Source of the DNA: Deltaproteobacteria bacterium | Lineage (GTDB): Bacteria; Desulfobacterota; Binatia; Binatales; Binataceae | Assembly: GCA_021831785.1 (NCBI GenBank) | Contig: JAKBMB010000027.1 | Span: 1-64,000, forward strand | DNA length: 64,000 bases | Direction of reading: 5' to 3' | Part shown: positions 54,321 through 60,823 of the stretch, piece by piece | How positions within the stretch are numbered: the first letter of the stretch is position 1 | How the letters are laid out: every line of letters starts with the position of its first letter | Program-made: the position numbers and the translations under genes | Notes under the pieces: generated by a model | Seen by the model: only the letters and a program-made list of their open reading frames with translations | Databases searched by the model: none | Told to the model about the DNA's origin: nothing

Positions 54321-54629
54321 ATGCGGGTAGCGGGATTCGATTGGGATGAAGGCAACCGGTCCAAGTGCCAGAAGCACGGCGTTTCGACGGCGGCGGTCGA
54401 ATCCCTATTTCACAGGCCGATCGCCGTTCTACCGGATCCCCTGCACTCGAAATCTGAGGAACGCTTCAAGGCAATTGGCAAGACCGATAAAGGTCGCGGG
54501 ATTTTCGTCGTGTTCACCCTGCGGACGCGGCGCGGCAAAACGATCATTCGGCCAATTAGCGCACGGTACATGCACAGGAAGGAAATGGACCACTATGAAA
54601 AAGAAACTGCCACGCTTCCGAAGCGATAA
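54321..54629 (+). CDS. brnT: BrnT toxin
   Basis: 102 residues, ATG 54321. FDWDEGNRSKCQKHGVSTAAVES and the RPISARYMHRKEMDHYE end identify the BrnT family (RelE-like RNase toxin). The gene overlaps brnA by 35 bases, the usual toxin-first order. It probably stabilises the adjoining mobile region. Confidence 0.92.
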   Translation: MRVAGFDWDEGNRSKCQKHGVSTAAVESLFHRPIAVLPDPLHSKSEERFKAIGKTDKGRGIFVVFTLRTRRGKTIIRPISARYMHRKEMDHYEKETATLPKR

Positions 54630-54852
54630 AGAAGCCGAGGACTTTGTCGAAAAGGCCGATCTGACCGAGTATGACTTGTCCGCGATGCGACCGATCCGCT
54701 TCGAGTTTCAGCCCAAGAGCGAGCGAGTCAACATGCGCGTGCCCCGGCAACTGCTCGATGCGGTGCGGGCCTCCGCGGCCAAGGCGGGAGTTCCCTACCA
54801 GCGCTTCATCCGCCAGGCGCTGGAGGATGCGGTACAGCGGAAACGTGCGTGA
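54595..54852 (+). CDS. brnA: BrnA antitoxin
   Basis: 85 residues from ATG 54595 (MKKKLPRFRSDKEAEDFVEK). The C-terminal ribbon-helix-helix (RVNMRVPRQLLDAVRASAAK and AGVPYQRFIRQALEDAV) is the DNA-binding part of BrnA; the N-terminal FRSDKEAEDFVEKADLTEYD is the toxin-binding tail. It would repress its own operon with BrnT. Confidence 0.92.
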   Translation: MKKKLPRFRSDKEAEDFVEKADLTEYDLSAMRPIRFEFQPKSERVNMRVPRQLLDAVRASAAKAGVPYQRFIRQALEDAVQRKRA

Positions 54853-55070
54853 CATCGGACACTTTGGACACTTTACAGAGTGACAGAATTCGCGCCTCTT
54901 CGTTTTTGGGCAATTTTCGGGTCAGTTTTCCGGCTCGCGAGATCGCACTCTTGAGTTGCGCGATCACGTTTTTGAACCTGGTCTTGGGTATTAAGCAGCC
55001 AACAAAATGGCGGCTGGCTTTCGTAGTCAGCAGGTCGTCGCTCAGCCGCGGGAGTGGGCGCCCATGATTC

Positions 55071-55496
55071 TCAGCTTGTGGCTGAATTTGAATTTTTTCT
55101 TCTGCCTCGACGTCGTTTCCTCGTTCTGCCTCGCAGACCCTGGCGCTGCACGAACTGTGTTCCGGGCTCGTAGTCCGCAACGTTTCCGACGGCAAGACCA
55201 GTCCTGACCTTGCGTTGATTGAGCACCATCTGCGAGCCGGCCGCCCGAAGAATGGCGGTCTCAATCTCGCGTTCGTGTTTTTTGTTCTTAATGATGAAGA
55301 ACGAAAAATACAGGAGCTCTTTCGGATATTTCTTCTTATGGCTTGCCACTCTATTGAAGATGTTTCCCCGACCGCCGTATCGCGCAACTCCCATGGAGTC
55401 GTGCGCCAAGTAGACGCCTTGTACGTCGTCAGATTCTTCCCGCACATGCGTTGAGACTTCCCTCAAACAATCGTACGGTAGCTTCTCCCCCCACAA
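55071..55496 (-). CDS. GIY-YIG nuclease-fold small protein
   Basis: 141 residues from a TTG at 55496; the exact start is uncertain. The GIY-YIG core is visible: QGVYLAHDSMGVARYGGRGN, then FNRVASHKKKYPKELLYFSFFI, and HEREIETAILRAAGSQMVLN. A Arg/Lys-rich tail follows (RGRTRKRRRGRRK). It may be a nuclease or a DNA-repair-like accessory protein; catalytic capacity unproven. It lies in the island-like region behind BrnT/BrnA and reads in the opposite direction. Confidence 0.75.
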   Translation of the reverse strand: MWGEKLPYDCLREVSTHVREESDDVQGVYLAHDSMGVARYGGRGNIFNRVASHKKKYPKELLYFSFFIIKNKKHEREIETAILRAAGSQMVLNQRKVRTGLAVGNVADYEPGTQFVQRQGLRGRTRKRRRGRRKNSNSATS

Positions 55497-55647
55497 ATCT
55501 AAAGAGATGACTTGTCTTTGAAGGCCTCCCAGGACCCGGTATTAGGCGTCCCGACACAACGAGCCAATCGTCACCAGACCAAATCCTTTGTTCGATCTTC
55601 TTCGTGCTAGGTTTCTTGTTTTGCTCCTTCATTTTGCCTGCCACCAT
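55429..55647 (-). CDS. Possible small unknown protein (72 residues)
   Basis: Frame starting MVAGKMKEQNKKPSTKKIEQ and running through WSGDDWLVVSGRLIPGPG to ACAGRI. Looks protein-like in composition but matches no family I know. It overlaps the start of the GIY-YIG gene by 68 bases in another frame, so it could be a coupled partner or a chance frame. Confidence 0.4.
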   Translation of the reverse strand: MVAGKMKEQNKKPSTKKIEQRIWSGDDWLVVSGRLIPGPGRPSKTSHLFRFVGGEATVRLFEGSLNACAGRI

Positions 55648-56049
55648 CCTTCATTCGCCGAGGGTGATCCACCGTCATCGTGGCGTCCCTGAGGCGACGT
55701 GGCCTCCGCGTGCGTTGCGTCCATTGATCGCTTTCACGGGAGGCCAGCGCAACAGATGGCGCGGAAATTGCTTGTGTTTTCTGCATTTCGGCCCCGCCGT
55801 GCGCTGCGCAATGATGCCGGCATTCCAGCCGTGGGTTCTCCGGCACCATCCTCCCGCAGCGGGCGCGATAATAGAACGCTCTCGGCGCGCTGGCAGCGCA
55901 GCGAGCGCTCCCGCGGCTGCCTGTGGACTTGCGCAAATTTGTGCGCCCTGCCTCCCCAGCTGATTTAGCATTTAGCGAACTTTTGTGCGGCGACTCACCA
56001 GTCCGACGCCCTCCGGTCAAGGGGATAGAGAGAAGAAACCTCATCAAAA
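55648..56049. other. Intergenic stretch without a recognised gene
   Basis: Several overlapping frames on both strands (90-175 codons) have Arg/Ala/Pro-rich composition and no family match. I see no promoter motif that I trust. It probably holds the promoter of the kinase gene and the island edge. Confidence 0.45.
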
Positions 56050-57723
56050 TTGGAATGTGATAAGCTGGTGTTTGGGACTGTTCATGTTCACCGACAAGGG
56101 AAAGCTGCTGTTTGCGGCAGGTTGCCGTCAACAAAAGCTAGCGGTGCGCGCCAAGTGGGTCGGCAAAGCCTGAGTCAACGATTCCTGGTGGCGTTTCTGG
56201 TCACGGTGGTGCCGAGCATCCTCGCTCTCGCAGCGGTGACCATCTATTCGACACGATCCCTGGTTGCGGCAAACCGCAGGCTCGCGGAGATAAGTCTCTC
56301 CCTTGAGGCAATTCGGGGCCTGCACCTAAGCCTCAGCCGCGCCAGCGCGATCTTGAAGGAAGATTTGCTCACCGGCCGTGCGGACAAGCAAGAGGCGTTC
56401 ACGGCGTCGCTTGATTCAGTTGACAAGAAGCTTGCTACCTGTGCCTCCGTCACGTGCCACGAGGCGTCGCCACCTCTTACACCCAGAAAGATGGCGGCTA
56501 TGGTGGCGCACACGGCACAAGGGCTTAAAGAGGAAGGCGCGTTGGTCTTTGATGCTGCTCCCTCTGGAGGAGAGGCAGACCGTTCGAGGCGCCTGGCGAA
56601 CCTCGACGGCCTGATGCGCGCGACGGATCGACGCCTCTGGCTGATGTCAGGAACTCTTGCGGCTCGGGTCGAGACGCTGCGCGAGAAAGCCCAAACCATG
56701 GGCCGGCGGACCTTGGGCCTGGCCATCCTGCTCGCCGCCGTAGTCGCATTGCTAGGGTCCGGGGTGGCGGTCGCGTTCGGCACGTATGTCTCGCTCCCGA
56801 TTCGTGAACTGCTCATCGGGGTTAGGCAGGTTACCGCCGGAGACCGGAAATATCGGGTGAAAGCGCGAGGGTGGGGGGAAGTTGACGAGCTGGCTGGAGC
56901 GTTCAATGCGATGGTTGATGAGCTCGAGCGTCGCCGCGAGGAAATCGCCGAGTATAACCGCACGCTTGAAGAGCGGGTCCGGCTGCGTACCGAGGAACTC
57001 AGAAAAAAAGACGAAGCCCTGGCGCAATCTCAAAAACTTGCTTCCTTGGGAATGCTGGCAAGCGGAGTGGCTCATGAACTCAACAATCCGCTGACCAGTA
57101 TCATGATGAAGACAAAGCTGATGATTGAGGAGGTCGGCGAGACCTCGTCCTTTTACCACGAGCTCGAAAAGATCGACGAGAACGCGATCCGTTGCAAGAG
57201 GGTTATCGATGACCTTCGTGGTCTTTTACCCCGCAGCGAGGTGCACAAGACGCCGTGCCAAGTATCCGCGGTAGTCGCGGAGGCCCTGAACCTGGTCCGG
57301 CACGAGTTCGAACGCCGCAGGATTCAGGTTGTGTGTGAGGTGCCGGGCGCGCTTCCTCGGGTATTATGGGATCCAGAAAGAGTCGTGCGCGTGTTCACCA
57401 ATCTCTTCATGAACGCAGTCGAAGCGATCGGAGAGGATGGAAGAGTCGTTGTCAGAGCTTCAGTGCAAAACGGTTGGCTTAAGATGGAGGTAAGCGATAC
57501 CGGCGTGGGAATGCCGCATGAGAACCTGTCGCGCATTTTTGACCCCTTCTTTACTACCAAGTCCCACGGCACCGGGCTCGGCCTCTCACTCAGCCATGGC
57601 ATCGTGCGCGAGCACGGAGGCAGGATCGAGATCGAAAGCCGCACGGCCGAGATGGCCGGTGCCGGCGAACGGAGTGGAACGATAGTGAGGATTTTCTTTC
57701 CTCTCCCGGAGGCAGGTTCGTGA
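56050..57723 (+). CDS. Sensor histidine kinase with CX4CH motif in the sensor domain
   Basis: 557 residues if begun at the TTG 56050; GTG at 56155 (residue 36) is a likelier start, directly before the membrane helix FLVAFLVTVVPSILALAAV. The periplasmic sensor region (about 60-215) contains CASVTCHE, a CX4CH motif (Cys131, Cys136, His137) that could hold a c-type haem. Then TM2, HAMP (RELLIGVRQVTAGD), coiled coil, HisKA (SGVAHELNNPLTS), and ATPase boxes (DTGVGM, GTGLGLSLSHGIVREHGG). It belongs to the AtoS/ZraS-like NtrB type. It overlaps the regulator by four bases. Confidence 0.87.
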   Translation: MECDKLVFGTVHVHRQGKAAVCGRLPSTKASGARQVGRQSLSQRFLVAFLVTVVPSILALAAVTIYSTRSLVAANRRLAEISLSLEAIRGLHLSLSRASAILKEDLLTGRADKQEAFTASLDSVDKKLATCASVTCHEASPPLTPRKMAAMVAHTAQGLKEEGALVFDAAPSGGEADRSRRLANLDGLMRATDRRLWLMSGTLAARVETLREKAQTMGRRTLGLAILLAAVVALLGSGVAVAFGTYVSLPIRELLIGVRQVTAGDRKYRVKARGWGEVDELAGAFNAMVDELERRREEIAEYNRTLEERVRLRTEELRKKDEALAQSQKLASLGMLASGVAHELNNPLTSIMMKTKLMIEEVGETSSFYHELEKIDENAIRCKRVIDDLRGLLPRSEVHKTPCQVSAVVAEALNLVRHEFERRRIQVVCEVPGALPRVLWDPERVVRVFTNLFMNAVEAIGEDGRVVVRASVQNGWLKMEVSDTGVGMPHENLSRIFDPFFTTKSHGTGLGLSLSHGIVREHGGRIEIESRTAEMAGAGERSGTIVRIFFPLPEAGS

Positions 57724-59090
57724 CCCGCCCTGACGCGGCCCGCATCCTGGTAATCGACGACGAGCCTCACATCTGCGAGGCGATTGCACAGGCCTTGACG
57801 CGCGTAGGACATTTCGTCGACGCAGCGCCCGACTCCGAAACCGCGCTCGCCAAGCTCGACCGCTCCCTGTTCGACCTGGTGCTGTGCGATATCAAACTGC
57901 CCGGGATGAGCGGGGTGGATTTGCTGACGCGCATCAAGGAGGTCCACGAGGCACCGGTGGTGATGATCACCGGCTACGCCTCCATCGAGTCGGCTGTAAC
58001 GGCGATCAGGCGCGGCGCCGCTGACTACCTGCCCAAGCCTTTCACCCCAGAACAGCTCCGCCATGTGGTTGCCAAGGTGCTCACGCAAAGACGTCTTGCT
58101 GAAGAGAACGACTATCTCAAGGGGCAACTTCGCCTGCTCGCCGGTGAGGGCGGGGTTGTGGGCGAAAGCGTCGCAATGCGGCGGCTGTTGGCGCTGGCGC
58201 AGACCGTGGCCGTGAGCGATTCACCCGTGCTTGTCACGGGCGAGAGCGGAACCGGCAAGGAGGTTGTGGCGCGCTTCATCCACGCTGCGGGTCCGCGCAA
58301 AGACGGCCCCTTCGTCACGGTTAACTGCGCGGCAGTCCCGGCCGCTCTGCTTGAATCGGAACTCTTCGGCCATCGCCGCGGCGCCTTCACCGGGGCATTC
58401 TACAACCGCCGCGGCAGTTTCGAGCTGGCCAACGGTGGAGTGCTGTTTCTCGACGAGATAGCGGACATGTCGCTCGAAGCGCAAGCGAAGATTTTACGGG
58501 CACTGGAAGAACGTCACATTTGGCGCGTGGGTTCCGAAGAGCCGACGGTGATCAACGTGCGCATCCTGGCGGCAACCAACAAGGTCTTGGAAGAAGAGGT
58601 AAAGGCCCAAAGGTTTCGCGAGGACCTCTACTGGCGGCTCAACGTAGTGCAGATTGTGATGCCGCCGTTACGCGAACGGCCGGAAGATATCATCCCGCTC
58701 GCGCGGCATTTCCTCGCCATCCACGCGCGCGAGCTTAAGAAGAATGTGTCGGGCTTCTCAGATGAGGCACTTGCCGCTTTGACCCAGCATCCATGGCCCG
58801 GCAACGTGCGCGAGTTGCGCAACGTGGTCGAGCGCGCGGTAATCTTTGCGGAACCCGGCGAGCCGCTACGCCTGGCTCACTTGCCTTTAAACTTGCGCCA
58901 GTTATCTCAGCGCGAGACGGCCGTGCCGGCAAAATCTTTTCGCAGCCTGCGCGAGATGGAGCTTGAATACATGCGAGAGGTGGTTGAGGCCTGCGGCGGC
59001 AATTATGCGCGTGCGGTCGAAATCCTGGGAGTCTCGCGTGTAACGCTCTGGCGCAAGCTGGGCAGAGGTGGTGAACAAGATGCCGATTGA
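57720..59090 (+). CDS. NtrC-type sigma-54 response regulator
   Basis: 456 residues, GTG 57720. Receiver with Asp57 (FDLVLCDIKLPGMSG), AAA+ with GESGTGKE, sigma-54 loop GAFTGA, Walker B LFLDEIADMS, and C-terminal HTH (YARAVEILGVSRVTLWRKLG). The recognition-helix region TLWRK matches that of the first regulator (33895-35226). It lies next to a sigma-54 promoter with tandem inverted repeats (59110-59158), which it probably activates to run the cytochrome/molybdopterin operon. Confidence 0.93.
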   Translation: MTRPDAARILVIDDEPHICEAIAQALTRVGHFVDAAPDSETALAKLDRSLFDLVLCDIKLPGMSGVDLLTRIKEVHEAPVVMITGYASIESAVTAIRRGAADYLPKPFTPEQLRHVVAKVLTQRRLAEENDYLKGQLRLLAGEGGVVGESVAMRRLLALAQTVAVSDSPVLVTGESGTGKEVVARFIHAAGPRKDGPFVTVNCAAVPAALLESELFGHRRGAFTGAFYNRRGSFELANGGVLFLDEIADMSLEAQAKILRALEERHIWRVGSEEPTVINVRILAATNKVLEEEVKAQRFREDLYWRLNVVQIVMPPLRERPEDIIPLARHFLAIHARELKKNVSGFSDEALAALTQHPWPGNVRELRNVVERAVIFAEPGEPLRLAHLPLNLRQLSQRETAVPAKSFRSLREMELEYMREVVEACGGNYARAVEILGVSRVTLWRKLGRGGEQDAD

Positions 59091-59109
59091 CTGTTCGCCC
59101 GCGTCTTGC

Positions 59110-59158
59110 TGTTACATTTTGAAATAACAAATCATAACGCCTGTTTCTATTTGAAATA
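59110..59158. promoter_or_regulatory. Tandem activator sites upstream of the second sigma-54 promoter
   Basis: Site 1, TGTTACATTTTGAAATAACA (59110-59129), is an imperfect palindrome with the core CATTTTGAAAT. Site 2, TATTTGAAATA (59148-59158), is a shorter palindrome, 33 bases away centre to centre. Both have the ATTT-G-AAAT inverted core also seen before kdp (24701-24722). Location, about 75-125 bases before the -24 element, suits enhancer binding by the adjacent NtrC-type regulator. Confidence 0.65.
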
Positions 59159-59230
59159 ATTCTCGCCGGCGTCGTTCACGAAACTAGCGGTATTTTCGCG
59201 CATTTTCCCGGGTAGTCGCTGAGTTTTAGC

Positions 59231-59247
59231 TTGGCACCCGTCTTGCG
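59231..59247 (+). promoter_or_regulatory. Sigma-54 (-24/-12) promoter of the cytochrome/molybdopterin operon
   Basis: TTGGCACCCGTCTTGCG matches the consensus YTGGCACGrNNNTTGCW closely: TTGGCAC and TTGC are intact, and the GG (59233-59234) to GC (59245-59246) spacing is right. Expected start of transcription near 59258, about 90 bases before the cupin gene. Confidence 0.8.
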
Positions 59248-59344
59248 GTTGTGTGCCCGTAGGAGTTGAAAGGCGCGGCTTGGCGGCGAGGGCACGTGGG
59301 AGCGCCTGCGTGACCGCCGGATAAGGCCGCACGCGAGGACATGA

Positions 59345-59677
59345 TTGATGATACCTAGGGGGTCAACACGCGGAAGTGCCCTGCACTCAATCCAGCGTCC
59401 CGGCGTGAGGATGAGCGCACTTTTGCAGCGTGAGGGTTTGGAGGTAATGGCGGCCGAACTCGAGCCTGGCGCGGTCCTGGCTGAGGGTTATCTTTGGGGT
59501 CGAGACTCGTGGCACATAGTCGTGGCCGGCCAGGCGCTCTTCCAACAGGGAGACGAAAGCTGGGAACTACTCAAGGGAGAATCGCTTTGTCTCAGCGAGG
59601 TTCCCTACACCGTTGTCAACCCAACTCCGGAGCGCACAAGGCTGCTCAGCCTTTTGTTCACGCGCTCGCAGGAATGA
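59345..59677 (+). CDS. Small cupin-like protein
   Basis: 110 residues; several in-frame ATGs (59345, 59348, 59411) leave the start open. The strand pattern of the last 80 residues (LEVMAAELEPGAVLAEGY, HIVVAGQALFQQGDESWELL, SLCLSEVPYTVVNPT) looks like a single cupin/AraC-like barrel. The expected metal His residues are not clear. First gene after the sigma-54 promoter, so possibly a sensor or accessory of the complex. Confidence 0.6.
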   Translation: MMIPRGSTRGSALHSIQRPGVRMSALLQREGLEVMAAELEPGAVLAEGYLWGRDSWHIVVAGQALFQQGDESWELLKGESLCLSEVPYTVVNPTPERTRLLSLLFTRSQE

Positions 59678-59741
59678 CGATGGAGGCGAAAGCGCTGAGA
59701 CGACACCATGCCAATAAAACGAAAGTGAGGGCAAGAGAGAC

Positions 59742-60110
59742 ATGAGGCTTCAAGTTCGCTTCACAAGGATGCTTGCTTTGACGGCTGTCGTAATAGCTTG
59801 TGGTGCAGCACGCGCGTCCGCCGCGGACCTCGCTGCCGCACGCAAGAACTACGACACCTTCTGCGCCAAATGTCATGGCGACTCCGGCCAAGGGAACGGA
59901 TCCCAAGCGGCAACTCTTGGGACGAAGCCTGCGAGCTTCGCCGACTGCTCTGCGATGGCCAAGCTTTCTGACGACGCAATCTTCAAGGCGATCAAGGACG
60001 GCGGCAAGGCGGTTGGCAAGAGCCCGGAGATGCCCGCGGCGGGCGAAGCATTTGAAGATAGCGAGATTCGTGACCTGGTGACTTACGTGCGAAGCTTCTG
60101 CAGGAAGTGA
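59742..60110 (+). CDS. Monohaem c-type cytochrome
   Basis: 122 residues with a signal peptide (LALTAVVIACGAARASA), then haem motif CAKCH within YDTFCAKCHGDSGQGNG, and Met ligand probably in SPEMPAAGEAF. Class I cytochrome c, periplasmic. A GAGGGCAAGAGAG region precedes the ATG. As second gene of the operon it may carry electrons to or from the pentahaem and molybdopterin subunits. Confidence 0.9.
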   Translation: MRLQVRFTRMLALTAVVIACGAARASAADLAAARKNYDTFCAKCHGDSGQGNGSQAATLGTKPASFADCSAMAKLSDDAIFKAIKDGGKAVGKSPEMPAAGEAFEDSEIRDLVTYVRSFCRK

Positions 60111-60178
60111 ACGGCCCCTTGGGAGTCGGACGGGTGGTCTTCTGTAGGTTGTCGAGCTATAGCCCTTCCTGAATCGCG

Positions 60179-60745
60179 ATGAAGAGACTATACGTACTGG
60201 CCTTGCTGACCTGCTTTGTTGCAGTCGTTCTTGGCGCCGCGCTGTGGAAAATTCCGCGCCTGCCGTACTGGCACAAAGCGGTCCAGCCCATCGCCTTCAG
60301 CCACAAGAACCATCTGGCTCGCGGGGCTACTTGCTTTACCTGCCACGGCTGGGTCAGAAGCGAATCTTTTACCGGACATGCCATAGAGACCTTTGCGGGG
60401 CTCCCGGAAACCGACGCCTGCATGACCTGCCATGCGCTTGACATGAGGATTCTAAAGCGAAAGGGGAAAAACGCCAAAGTCAAGCCGGAGTTGGCGAAGC
60501 TTGCTCAATACGTGGAGAGCGGAAAGATCCCCTGGCAGCGCGTCTACCGGCTGCCTGGCTACGTCTTTTTTCCTCATCGCGTGCACATAGTGGCGGCCAA
60601 GGTCCAATGCTCCACCTGTCACGGCAATACGGCGGCGCAAGCAAAGCCGCTTAGCTTGCCGCTGGTTAATCAGCAAATGGACCGATGCCTGTCGTGTCAC
60701 CAACAACGGCACGCGTCGGTCGATTGCGACACGTGCCATCACTGA
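60179..60745 (+). CDS. Pentahaem c-type cytochrome
   Basis: 188 residues. N-terminal helix (YVLALLTCFVAVVLGAALW) may remain as an anchor. Five haem motifs CFTCH, CMTCH, CSTCH, CLSCH and CDTCH are visible, plus extra His residues (PIAFSHKNHLARG; VFFPHRVHIVAAKV) as axial ligands. The arrangement resembles the cytochrome c3/c7-type subunits that accompany CISM complexes such as alternative complex III. It should relay electrons between the membrane/periplasm and the molybdopterin subunit. Confidence 0.9.
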   Translation: MKRLYVLALLTCFVAVVLGAALWKIPRLPYWHKAVQPIAFSHKNHLARGATCFTCHGWVRSESFTGHAIETFAGLPETDACMTCHALDMRILKRKGKNAKVKPELAKLAQYVESGKIPWQRVYRLPGYVFFPHRVHIVAAKVQCSTCHGNTAAQAKPLSLPLVNQQMDRCLSCHQQRHASVDCDTCHH

Positions 60746-60754
60746 AGGCGTCCC

Positions 60755-60823
60755 ATGGATTACTCAGAGCATAAGCGCGGCGAGGCCGCATGGAGCAAGG
60801 ACGCTAAGGAGGGCAGGGAATGA
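60755..60823 (+). CDS. Possible 22-residue leader peptide before the molybdopterin gene
   Basis: ATG 60755 opens a very short frame (MDYSEHKRGEAAWSKDAKEG and RE) whose TGA overlaps the ATG of the next gene. Start-stop overlap suggests coupling, but the ribosome site is weak. Could be chance. Confidence 0.25.
   Translation: MDYSEHKRGEAAWSKDAKEGRE

Noticed and set aside
55604-55963. Coding frames between the GIY-YIG gene and the kinase
   Set aside because: Overlapping frames on both strands, Arg/Ala/Pro-rich, no family match.
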